Both the position numbers and the translations under genes were made by a program. A DNA stretch of 64,000 nucleotides from Verrucomicrobium sp. BvORR034 (GTDB lineage: Bacteria; Verrucomicrobiota; Verrucomicrobiia; Verrucomicrobiales; Verrucomicrobiaceae). The stretch's first letter is position 1. The number at the start of each line of letters is the position of its first letter. Under the pieces are notes generated by a model, which was not told the origin of the DNA, made no database searches, and was given only the letters and a program-made list of their open reading frames with translations. Below are positions 8,512-17,611 of this stretch, piece by piece. The stretch lies in assembly GCF_000739635.1 (NCBI RefSeq), contig NZ_BATQ01000133.1, positions 1 through 64,000 on the forward strand, given 5' to 3'.

Positions 8512-9633
8512 TCACACAGGAGCCATAAATTCGTAGTGAGAGGCCCACTTGGTGATGGCCTGCTCGAGGAGTTCGGAGGCTCGGCGGATGGCTTCCGGAA
8601 TGGGCACCTCAGGGGGTTTCACCTGCACCAGGCCATCAAAACGGCGGCGCAATTCAGGACTGTCATCAATGATGCCACCCACGCCGATCACCCGCTTCCC
8701 GACCTCGCGGGCCATGTCAGCCACGCCCAGCGGGCCTTTCCCGTGCAGGGTCTGGGCATCCAGTTTGCCCTCACCCGTGATCACCAGGTCCGCCTCCATG
8801 ATATGCTCTCGCAGACCTGTGACCTCAGCCACCAGGTCGAATCCGCTCTGGAGACGGGCTCCACAGAAGCTCATCAGGCCAAATCCCAGCCCACCCGCAG
8901 CGCCGGCCCCGGGCTCGTTCTGATGATCACAGCCCAGATCCCGGCGCACCATGTCCGCCAACCGGGTCATACGCTGCTCAAAGAACGCCAGGTCCTTCAC
9001 CCCCTTTTGCGGTCCATAGACATGTGTGCACCCGTGTTCGCCCAGCAGCGGATTGGTCACGTCGCACGCCACCACCACGTCCACCGGCAGGCGATGCGTC
9101 TTGGCAATCCGACGCACCTTTTCAATTTCCGCGGGCAGGTCTTCGACGGTCACTTCGTCAGAGTCCAGAAACCTGACGCCCAACGCCGAAGCCATGCCCG
9201 TGCCGCCGTCGTTGGTGGCGCTCCCGCCGATGCCGATCAAAATGCGCTTCACCCCCTGCTCCAGAGCATGGAGCATCAGCTCGCCCGTCCCCCGTGTGGT
9301 GGCCACGGCAGGATCCAGTGGTAGATCATTCACAATGGCCAGCCCCGAAGCCGCGCTCATCTCCATGACCGCCTCCGTGTGGCCCTTGCGGTCGATGATG
9401 CCGTATCGGGCGATCCGGTCCCGTCCCCGGGCGTCGTGGACCGGCGCTTCATGCCACTGCCCGCCCACGCAGGTCATGATGGCCTCGGTAAAGCCCTCCC
9501 CGCCATCCGCGATGGGGCATGCGCAGATCTCTGCCTCCACTCCTGCCGCGGCCAGCCCGCGTCGGACGGCATCCGACGCCTCACGGGCGGACAGGGAGCC
9601 TTTAAACTTGTCCAGAGCAAGCAGGATACGCAT
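8512..9633 (-). CDS. glxK: Glycerate kinase (GlxK/GarK type)
   Basis: Phosphorylates D-glycerate with ATP, feeding lower glycolysis or glyoxylate salvage. 373 residues, family length (~380). Recognisable blocks: MRILLALDKFKGSLSAREA, CPIADGGEGFTEA, GTGELMLHALEQGVKRI then GIGGSATNDGGTGMASALG, and LVITGEGKLDAQTLHGKG near the C-terminus. Start ATG at 9633 begins exactly at the conserved N-terminus. fabD lies 42 bases downstream on the same strand; no other glyoxylate genes are adjacent. Confidence 0.93.
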   Translation of the reverse strand: MRILLALDKFKGSLSAREASDAVRRGLAAAGVEAEICACPIADGGEGFTEAIMTCVGGQWHEAPVHDARGRDRIARYGIIDRKGHTEAVMEMSAASGLAIVNDLPLDPAVATTRGTGELMLHALEQGVKRILIGIGGSATNDGGTGMASALGVRFLDSDEVTVEDLPAEIEKVRRIAKTHRLPVDVVVACDVTNPLLGEHGCTHVYGPQKGVKDLAFFEQRMTRLADMVRRDLGCDHQNEPGAGAAGGLGFGLMSFCGARLQSGFDLVAEVTGLREHIMEADLVITGEGKLDAQTLHGKGPLGVADMAREVGKRVIGVGGIIDDSPELRRRFDGLVQVKPPEVPIPEAIRRASELLEQAITKWASHYEFMAPV

Positions 9634-9719
9634 GGTGTCTTCCTAGCAGCAGTGATCGGAGTTTCAACGGTTTCTGGGGAGAACCTTCACCCCATCTTGG
9701 GCTGGTTTCGCCCCCGTTG

Positions 9720-11702
9720 TCATTTCAATTGTTCCCAGTTTGGGTTGCCTTTCCCCTTCTCCAGGAACCAGTGCAGATTGACCTCTTTAGGATCGCTGCC
9801 CAGCTTCTTCACCCTCTTCTTGACGGTATCCACCTCGAAGAAGCCGGAAATCGGATAGACCCGCTGGCTCTTGTAGTCCAGGGCCCACGCCATGATCTTG
9901 TGTTCCCCCGGAGGGAGTTGCTGGAAGGAAAAGCTCCCCCGGAAACCCGCGAGCCCCTCCTGCTCCAGAGAACCGGGCGGTGTGTGAACAAACTGGAGGT
10001 CCCGCGCCATCAGATCGACGAGGTACAGCGGCATCCCCATCACCTGACAGACGTGGAAGATTTCCCAGTGCCCGTCTGATTTGTCTTTGTAGGCAAAAAT
10101 GACGGCATCCGCCACCCGGACACGATTGGGGAGACACGCGTACCCCTCCACCACCGCCTCGGACTCACCTTCCGCAGAGTGTACCACGCACGACCGGAAG
10201 AAGGCGGTGTTCTGGTTCAGCAGCTTCGGCGTCAGGCTAAAGTTGTCCAACCGGGTGTTTTTGAGCATGGGAGGCTTGAGCAGATTGAGCTCGTTGGCCT
10301 GTCGGGCGAGATCGCGGTTCCCGGCAATATCCCCTTCCGTATTGTACACCGTGTTGAAGAACAGGGTATTGGCCGCCCCGCGGAGCCGGGAGGATTCCCA
10401 GACCGCCATCATGCGCTCGCCGAAGGTCCAGGACACCGCCTGAATCACCACCAGCATGTAGGCCCCCGCCGTCACGGTCTGCACCATCACCTTGTTCCAG
10501 TGGGGTCGGCGCTGCCGGATTTCTCGCGAGATCATCCACACCAGCACCACTAGAGCGATCGTCAGCGGCACCGCATGAATGGTGTAGCGGGCATGGATGG
10601 CATTGTCCCCAGACTGAGAGGCCCAGCTCCGGCCCACCGCCGTGAGCACGGCCGCCCCCACGGAGTAGCCACCGAAGAGCAGCCACGGCAGGAGACGCTG
10701 CCGCAGCGCTTCATCCTTGAACTTCTTCACCCACAAGAGGGAGAACGCCACCACCAGCACCAAGGAAAGCCCGCCCAGCAAAAGGGACGCATCCATCACG
10801 GAAACGCTCCAGCCGCGTCCCAGGTGGCACCCCAGGAACCGCACCACAAACTCCAGTCCCTTGCCCGGGTTCTTGAAGAAGGAACTGAAGTTCCTCCCCA
10901 TGGTCTGCTCCTCCCCCTGCTTGTAGGAGAACTGGGGATCCGTCTCGTTCTTGAGATCTTGGAAATACAGCCCCATGGTCACCAGGAAGACTCCCATCCA
11001 GGCTACCAGGAAGAGATAACGACTCTGCGTCTTGGGGATCGCCCCCGACCACAGGATCATCGGGATCATCAGCACCCAGACCAGAATCCCAGTGGCGAAA
11101 CACTGGGTGGCACACTGGGCACAAAGGACTGCTCCGATGAAGCGGAGCCAGAGCGGCCAACGCGACAGCAGCAGTACCATGGCCAGGGAGAGGAAGAAGG
11201 CCGGGCAGATGACCTGGAACATCATGGCCCACAGCACGATACGGTAGTGCACCGGGGAAAAGAGCGCCACACTGGCCAGCGCCAGAAGCGGCCACCAGAC
11301 CCGGAACGGCGCCCCCGTCGTCTTGCGCAGCAGCACTCCCACATTCACCAGCGTCAAGGCCAGCAGCACCCAACTGAGCCACATCTGCCCCGTGTAGTTC
11401 CCGGGCGAGAAATGGTGAAACAGCATGATGACACCCCGGACGAACGCCATCCGGTGCTCCATCTGCACCATGAAGAAGTCCTGCCAGCGGAGGGTGCCCT
11501 CGGCGAGCTTGGCATCCATGTGGACGAACATCCAGTCATCCAGGAACGGGATGTTCACCTTGTGCTCCTGAATCAGGCGATTGAGCAGGATCGCGGGCAG
11601 CAGCACCAGCAACCAGGGCACGATCCGCTTCAGCCAGGGCCATGCGGTTTCAAACCAGACACGGCTGCGTGTGGCGGGGGCTGGGACAATCTCTGATGCC
11701 AT
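9720..11702 (-). CDS. Polytopic membrane protein, putative GT-C-like, with C-terminal soluble domain
   Basis: 660 residues, family not named. Around ten or eleven hydrophobic segments occupy residues ~25-440 (first PWLLVLLPAILLNRLI). A loop after the first segment carries the acidic pair FLDDWMF, then WQDFFMVQMEHRMAFVRGV; this acidic-loop layout resembles GT-C glycosyltransferases that use polyprenyl-phosphate sugars (inference). Residues ~450-650 form a soluble domain with phrases GYACLPNRVRVADAVIFAYK and FSFQQLPPGEHKIMAWALD. It closes an operon: PSCyt1 protein, DUF1501 protein, GT2 (58 bases upstream), this gene. A distant paralogue with the same architecture is at 17612-19603. Confidence 0.75.
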   Translation of the reverse strand: MASEIVPAPATRSRVWFETAWPWLKRIVPWLLVLLPAILLNRLIQEHKVNIPFLDDWMFVHMDAKLAEGTLRWQDFFMVQMEHRMAFVRGVIMLFHHFSPGNYTGQMWLSWVLLALTLVNVGVLLRKTTGAPFRVWWPLLALASVALFSPVHYRIVLWAMMFQVICPAFFLSLAMVLLLSRWPLWLRFIGAVLCAQCATQCFATGILVWVLMIPMILWSGAIPKTQSRYLFLVAWMGVFLVTMGLYFQDLKNETDPQFSYKQGEEQTMGRNFSSFFKNPGKGLEFVVRFLGCHLGRGWSVSVMDASLLLGGLSLVLVVAFSLLWVKKFKDEALRQRLLPWLLFGGYSVGAAVLTAVGRSWASQSGDNAIHARYTIHAVPLTIALVVLVWMISREIRQRRPHWNKVMVQTVTAGAYMLVVIQAVSWTFGERMMAVWESSRLRGAANTLFFNTVYNTEGDIAGNRDLARQANELNLLKPPMLKNTRLDNFSLTPKLLNQNTAFFRSCVVHSAEGESEAVVEGYACLPNRVRVADAVIFAYKDKSDGHWEIFHVCQVMGMPLYLVDLMARDLQFVHTPPGSLEQEGLAGFRGSFSFQQLPPGEHKIMAWALDYKSQRVYPISGFFEVDTVKKRVKKLGSDPKEVNLHWFLEKGKGNPNWEQLK

Positions 11703-11759
11703 AGTACGAGGAAGCGCGGATCAAAGCACCCCCGGTGCCCCTCGGCAAGCATTAGCTCG

Positions 11760-12800
11760 TCACTCCGTTTTTTCCGCGATCACAGTGACTGGCCGCCTTT
11801 TCACTTCTTTGATCACCACGGCCAGATATTCCCCGATGATTCCCAGGCAAAAGAAGAGGGCGGAGGAAATGAAGGAAGTGTAGAGCACTAGCGTCGCTGT
11901 GCCGGGATTGGCACCCACATAGTAGCCAAAAAGCGAGAAACTGGGGAAAATCCGATTTAAGAGGAACAATCCTGCGGCCATCAGCGTGATGAACCCCATG
12001 AACAACCCGACCAAAGTGGCCAGGCGCAGGGGGGCGGTGCTGAAGTTCACCAGGTTGTTGATCGCCAGCACTCCGAGACGAGTCAGGTTGTACTTGCTCT
12101 GCCCGTGGAGGCGCGGCGGCCTGAGATAGGTCACTGTGTCCTGCTTGAACCCCACCCAGGAGCGCAGTCCACGGTGGACGGGGGCCGCCTCCCCGAGGCG
12201 GCAGAGAGCGGCGTGCGCCCGGCGGTTCACCACGCAGAAGTCCCCGCTGTCCAGGGTGTAGTCATGCTCCGCCAGCCAGCCCATCAGACGGTAGAAGGTC
12301 TTGTAGGCAATGCAGAGCCACCAGGGGGCCTCTTCACGCTTGCCGCGCACCCCAGCGCAGATGTCCACCCCGCCGTCCACCACTCGGCGGTAGAGCTGCA
12401 TCAGAACATCCGGCGGATCTTGGAGGTCGCAATCGATGACCCCAATGCATTCGGCTCGTGCATTCACGATCCCGGTCCAAACCGCGGGCTGGTGCCCGAA
12501 GTTGCGGCTCAGCCGGATTCCCAAGTATCGGGGATCCTTGGCATGGAGATCCCAGATCATGGAAGGGGTGGCATCCCGGCTGCCATCGTCCACAAACAAA
12601 ATCTGCCAGGAGCCAGCCGTTCCCTCTTCCAGAACCGGAGTCAGTTTCTCCACGAGCACAGGGATCGACTCCTGCTCATTGTAGCAGGGTATCACCACAC
12701 AAAACTTCGGCAGTGCCGGGGACTCTGTCATCGGCGCGGATACTCCACCGTCGGCCCCGGGATGCAACTGGGAAAAGTCCGCAGAACGCGACCCGATCAT
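11760..12800 (-). CDS. GT2 polyprenyl-phosphate sugar synthase-like protein (DPM1/GtrB type)
   Basis: 346 residues. The GT-A domain shows CVVIPCYNEQES, ILFVDDGSRDATPSM and the DxD-like GVIDCDLQDPPDV, then RNFGHQPAVWTGIVNA and RGKREEAPWW, the layout of dolichol/undecaprenyl-phosphate mannose or glucose synthases. Two C-terminal transmembrane helices (about 255-280 and 295-325) match the GtrB/ArnC membrane anchor. The predicted role is transfer of a hexose from a nucleotide to polyprenyl phosphate on the cytoplasmic face. Its ATG overlaps the DUF1501 stop by four bases (ATGA), and the 660-aa membrane protein follows, a logical acceptor-side transferase. Confidence 0.88.
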   Translation of the reverse strand: MIGSRSADFSQLHPGADGGVSAPMTESPALPKFCVVIPCYNEQESIPVLVEKLTPVLEEGTAGSWQILFVDDGSRDATPSMIWDLHAKDPRYLGIRLSRNFGHQPAVWTGIVNARAECIGVIDCDLQDPPDVLMQLYRRVVDGGVDICAGVRGKREEAPWWLCIAYKTFYRLMGWLAEHDYTLDSGDFCVVNRRAHAALCRLGEAAPVHRGLRSWVGFKQDTVTYLRPPRLHGQSKYNLTRLGVLAINNLVNFSTAPLRLATLVGLFMGFITLMAAGLFLLNRIFPSFSLFGYYVGANPGTATLVLYTSFISSALFFCLGIIGEYLAVVIKEVKRRPVTVIAEKTE

Positions 12801-14245
12801 GCCAGAATCCCTTTCACCACACTCCCCGACACATCCGTGAGCCGGAAGTCCCGCCCTTGAAAACGGTAGGTGAACCGCTCGTGATCAATACCCAACAGGT
12901 GCAGGAGCGTCGCATGGAAGTCGTGCACATGCACGGGGTCCCGCACGATGGCGTGTCCCAGCTCATCTGTCTCCCCATACGTCACCCCCGGCTTCACGCC
13001 ACCTCCCGCCATCCAGAAGGTGAAGCAATTCGGATGATGGTCCCTGCCTCCCTGCCCCATCTTACCCAGCCGTCCTTGCAGATAGCAGGTGCGGCCAAAC
13101 TCCCCACCCCAGATGACCAGGGTATCCTTCAGCATGTCCCGCTGCTTGAGGTCGGCAATGAGTGCGGCGCAAGGCTGGTCTACCTCCTGAGCCAGGACGG
13201 GGAACCCCTTCTCCATGTTGCTGTGCAGATCCCATCCTGGATGGAAGAGCTGGACGAACTTCACCCCTCGCTCAGCCAGTCGGCGGGCCTGGATGCAGTT
13301 CGCGGCGAAAGTCCCTGGGGTGCGAGCCTCGGGACCATAGAGGTCAAAAACGTGATCTGGTTCCCCTTTCAGGTCAGTCACCTCTGGGATGGAGGTCTGC
13401 ATGCGGAAGGCCATCTCGTACTCCGCCCACCGGGCATCGAGCGCGGCTGCCGTGGCGGCCTGGGAACTCACCCCTGACTGTGCAGCCTGCAGATCCCTCA
13501 GACCATCCAGCACCCGCTTCGTCGTGTCGCGGCTCACACCAACCGGGTCTCCCAGGTAAAGTACAGGATCCTTGGAGGCACGAAACTGCACCCCTTCATA
13601 CTGCGTGGGAAGAAAGCCGCTGCCCCACAACTTGGCACTCAAGGGCTGATCCACGGAACGGCGTGAGATCATGGTGATGAAGGCCGGCAGGTTCTGGTTG
13701 TCACGCCCCAGCCCATACTGCACCCAGGACCCCACACTGGGGCGACCTGCCAGAGGGGAGCCCGTCTGAATAAACGTGATGGCCGGGTCGTGGTTCACCG
13801 ACTCCGAATGCATCGACTTGATGAAACAGAGGTCATCCACCATCTTCGCCGTGTGGGGAAAGGCATCACTGACCCACGCCCCGCTCTGGCCGTACTGCTT
13901 GAACGGGTACGAGGAACCTTTGAGTTGGAAGAGCGTCTGATTGCCTGACATGCCCGGCAGCTTCTGCGCTCCCTTGCGATAGCTCTCAGGCAGGCTGTCC
14001 CCCTGGCGCTTCAGCAACACCGGCTTGTTGTCGAAGCTGTCCACATGAGACGGCCCCCCGCTCATGAAGAGGAAGATCACCCGCTTGGCCTTGGGTGCGA
14101 AGTGCGGCAGTCCCGGCAAACCGGCCAGTCCCGGGCCTGCGCCCGATTCTGCGGCTCCCAACAGGCTGGCAAAAGCCAGGCCGCCCAGACCACAGCCGGC
14201 CCGGCTCAACATCTGTCTCCGCGTGAGGTTGGAATAGTCAGTCAT
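12797..14245 (-). CDS. DUF1501 protein, Tat-exported (first copy)
   Basis: 482 residues; DUF1501 proteins have an alkaline-phosphatase/sulfatase-like fold of unknown substrate. The N-terminus carries a twin-arginine signal (LTRRQMLSRAGCGLGGLAF). Family markers: RVIFLFMSGGPSHVDSFDNKP, GNQTLFQLKGSS, GQSGAWVSDAFPHTA, LPAFITM, VWGGEFGRTCYLQG, GGRDHHPNCFTFWMAGGGVKPG and the C-terminal YRFQGRDFRLTDVSG. Located 5 bases after the stop of the PSCyt1 gene and overlapping the downstream GT2 gene by 4 bases, so it is in the middle of a tight operon. Confidence 0.92.
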   Translation of the reverse strand: MTDYSNLTRRQMLSRAGCGLGGLAFASLLGAAESGAGPGLAGLPGLPHFAPKAKRVIFLFMSGGPSHVDSFDNKPVLLKRQGDSLPESYRKGAQKLPGMSGNQTLFQLKGSSYPFKQYGQSGAWVSDAFPHTAKMVDDLCFIKSMHSESVNHDPAITFIQTGSPLAGRPSVGSWVQYGLGRDNQNLPAFITMISRRSVDQPLSAKLWGSGFLPTQYEGVQFRASKDPVLYLGDPVGVSRDTTKRVLDGLRDLQAAQSGVSSQAATAAALDARWAEYEMAFRMQTSIPEVTDLKGEPDHVFDLYGPEARTPGTFAANCIQARRLAERGVKFVQLFHPGWDLHSNMEKGFPVLAQEVDQPCAALIADLKQRDMLKDTLVIWGGEFGRTCYLQGRLGKMGQGGRDHHPNCFTFWMAGGGVKPGVTYGETDELGHAIVRDPVHVHDFHATLLHLLGIDHERFTYRFQGRDFRLTDVSGSVVKGILA

Positions 14246-14250
14246 GGGGA

Positions 14251-17200
14251 TCAGCGGTTGACGGCTTCCACGTGGCTCATGAGCGTGCGCACCACCATGG
14301 CCATGGCCGCCACACGGGCGGGTTCGAGATGTTCATCGGCCACATGGTGGCCGTTCTGGAAGAGGGCTCTGGCTTCATCCTCATGAGCCCGGTAGTGATC
14401 AGAGTGCCCGTTCAGCAGGCGCTGCAGGACAGCCTGCTCCTGCCCGGTGGGAAGCCGGCCCAGCAGCAGCCTGAAGGCGGCAGCACAGGCCGCCGCATCA
14501 TCCTCCCCCGCTTCCTTCAATACACGGGCCGCGAGCACCCGCTGGGCCTCCACGTACTGGGGATCGTTCAGCAACACGAGTGCCTGCACCGGAGTGCTGG
14601 TTTTCTCCCGGCGCACCACACAAACCTCACGTGTGGGGGCATCGAACGCCGCCAGATTGGGCGGGGCCAGAGTGCGCCTCCAGAAGGTGTAGAGACTGCG
14701 TCGATACAGGCCCTCCCCCTGGCTCTCCACGTAGTTCTGCTGCAAGCCGCTGTCGCGGTAGATTCCCAGCGGCAGGTAGGGATACACACTGGGGCCGCCC
14801 ACCTTGTCTGCAAAGAGACCACTGGCGGCCAGCGCTTGGTCACGCAGTTCCTCCCCTGCCAGACGCACCACCGGCCCCCGGGCCAGCCATTTATTGGCGG
14901 GATCAGCCGTCAACTGCGTAGGATCTTCCGGCATCGCGTTCTGCCCAAAGGTTCCCGAAAGCGCAATCATGCGACACAACCGCTTCACGTCCCAGCCGTG
15001 ATCACGGAAATCACAAGCCAGCCAGTCGAGAAGTTCCGGGTGAGAAGGAAGCTCCCCGCGAGTGCCAAAATCCTCCGGCGTGCCCACCAACCCGCGGCCA
15101 AAGAACATCTGCCAGAGGCGATTGACCGCCACCCTGGCCACTAGCGGATGATGCGGACTCACCAGCCACTGGCCAAAGCCGAGCCGGTTGCGCGGTGCGC
15201 CCTCCGGCCACGGCAGGATCTGCTGCGGCACATCCGGCTGCACCGGTTCCCCTTTCTGGCGGTGATCACCCCGCAGGCGCACAAAGGCAGGCCGCGCCAT
15301 GGGCAGCTCCTGCATCACCATGATCTCCAGCACCTCGTTGGTCACAGCAGTACGAGCCTCGCGTAGTTTCCTTAGCTCCGCCTGCGCCGTCTTCCAGCCA
15401 TCATGCTTGAGAGCCAGCCACCAGTCCAGCCAGTCTTCAGACTGCGAAGGCACACCGGCCAGGTTCTTCACCTCTCCCGCGGAGATGTCGCGGCCGAACA
15501 CGTAATACTCGTCCACCCCGCAGTTTTTGAGCGGCGAATCATGCTCGCGCCCGCCCAAGGTGAATCGCACCTGGTCTATGCCGATGTCCCCCACTCCTCA
15601 CGGCGGGAGATATCCCGCTTCAAGTTGTCATGCACCACCTCCACGGATGCCAGCTCCCCGTTGATGTACATCTTCATGCCTGTGGCCCGGCTGGAGCCGT
15701 CATAGGTCACAGCAAGATGACTCCACTGATTCAGCGGCAAGGGCGTCCGAGCGCGAATGCGAACCTCATTACCAGGGAAGAAGTGCATGAGGGCGAAGGA
15801 CGGCACTTCATGGTCCAGCACCACTTCGTAGCCCCGCCCATCATCATTGCCGCCACGCGAGCAGGCCACCACGGTCGCCCTTTCACGAGTCTCACCTGGC
15901 TGGAGCCAGACCGCGAAACTGAAGGCGTCATACTCGTTGAAATCGCCCATGCGTGGGATGTTTATTTCATCGTCCCCCTTCATGAGCATGGCCTTGCCAC
16001 GCGCACCTTTCTCCACGGGATCCAACTTTACGCGGAGCCGTGCAGACTTCTCCTTGTCCTCACGATTCAACAGCACCCGATCACCGTCCTGCCTGCCCAC
16101 GGACTCGGGTTCAAAGTCGAAGTGCGCCTTGGCCCGTTGGGTCCAGGGATTGAATTCCCGGTAGCCAAACAGCGCCTTGATGCCATTCACGAGACCGGAC
16201 TTGGACGCCCCGGGGATCCCATCGTCAGCGATCTGTTTCTCAAAGGCAGGCCTCGCCTCCTTGCGCATGACCTCCAGGGCATGTTCGCGAGTTTCAATCT
16301 GATGCTGCAGGTCCACCAGCTTCGCCTCCTGGGAGGCATCTGGCAGCAGCAAGGACGGTGAGGGCGTGGCCTTGGGGCAGAACTGGGAGTACACGCCGTT
16401 CTCGTCGATGTTGTCGAAGAAGGCCGCCATCTGCCAGTACTCCCGTTGACTGATAGGGTCGTACTTGTGGTCGTGGCACTTGGCGCACTCAATGGTCAGC
16501 CCCATGAAGGCCAGACCATTGGCCCGAACCCGGTCGCTCACCTGATCCAGCCGGAATTCCTCGGGATCACTTCCGCTCTCGTTCGACTGCTGAGCCAGCC
16601 GGTTGAAGGCGGTGGCCACCTTCTGATCCCGTGTGGATCCCGGCAGGAGGTCACCGGCAGTTTGGGCGAGGACAAACTGATCGTAAGGCAGGTTGTTGTT
16701 GAAGGAGCGGATCACCCAGTCCCGCCAGGGCCACACCAGCATGTCTCCGTCCTCATGACGGCCATAGCTGTCCGCATAGCGCGCCGCATCCAGCCAGTCC
16801 TTGGCCAGGTGTTCACCATAGGAGCGCGAGCCTAGCAGGCGATCCACCACTTTGGCCCGTGCATCGGCTTCCGTTCCTGAATTGTCGCCAAGGAAAGAGT
16901 CCATTTCCTTGATCCCTGGTGGCAAGCCAGTGAGAGCGAAGGTCACCCGGCGCAGCCACGCTTCTCGACTCGCCGACCCGGCGGGCTCCATGCCGTGGTC
17001 CTCCAGCTGCTTTAGCACAAAGGCATCCACGGCCCCCTCCCATCCTGGTGGAAGGGTCTTGGGCGTGGGCACCTCAACCTTCTGAGGTGGGATGAAAGCC
17101 CAGTGCTTTTGGTACTCGGCCCCGGACTCGACCCAGCGCCGCAGAGTGGCCTTTTCATCCTCCGTGAGCGTGTTGTGGGACTTGGGCGGAGGCATCACCT

Positions 17201-17507
17201 CCTCCGGATCCTCTGTCAGAATGCGCTTGATCAGTTCGCTCGCCTCAGGATGACCAGGCACGACGGCCTTGCTGGACAAGGCCCCATCTCGTTCATCAAG
17301 CCGCAACTTGGCCTTGCGTTGCCGCTCGTCCGCTCCGTGGCAATTGAAGCAATGGTCGGCCAGAATCGGCCGGATATCCCGGTTGTACTGCAGGGCCGTA
17401 GTGGCGTCCGTTGCAGAGACCGGGACCGCAGCCCCGCCCAACATCAAGACGACAAAGGAAGACATCCAAGGATGCCGGGAGTATGGGGTCGCGGGTACAT
17501 TTGCCAT
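14251..17507 (-). pseudogene. PSCyt1-DUF1549-LamG-DUF1553 cytochrome protein, split by one frameshift
   Basis: One gene read as two frames: 17507-15576 encodes the signal peptide, PSCyt1 heme site (HCFNCHGADE), DUF1549 (LTGLPP, GEHLAKDWLDAARYADS, second site ECAKCHDHKYDP) and most of a LamG-like domain ending HDNLKRDISRREEWG; 15594-14251 continues DIGIDQVRFTLGGREH, finishes LamG (EYYVFGRDISAGEV) and supplies DUF1553 ([26 protein letters not shown]). The frame changes in a run of five G (minus strand, 15,592-15,588); one more G restores TGG GGG GAC and a ~1,085-aa protein. Either a real mutation or a homopolymer sequencing error. Heads the operon with DUF1501, GT2 and a membrane protein. Confidence 0.88.
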
Positions 17508-17611
17508 TCCTGCCGGAGGTGCTGGGACAACCCGAGGTTATTTTCCTCACAGCCAGCATCAATTAAACTTTTGTTCATGGATTTACTCTCGCACCCCGGT
17601 AATACCCGGCT
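17508..17611. promoter_or_regulatory. Divergent promoter region between PSCyt1 operon and membrane-protein gene
   Basis: 104 bases separate the start of the PSCyt1 gene (minus) from the start of the 663-aa membrane protein (plus). Both transcripts must begin here or upstream of here. It is AT-richer than the flanking genes (for example CATCAATTAAACTTTTGTTC). No -10/-35 pair could be assigned with confidence on either strand. Confidence 0.4.

Noticed and set aside
10575-11696. Plus-strand open frame antisense to the 660-aa membrane protein
   Set aside because: Composition (Gln/His/Pro/Arg-rich) is that of a shadow; the minus-strand gene has clear hydrophobic segments and operon context.
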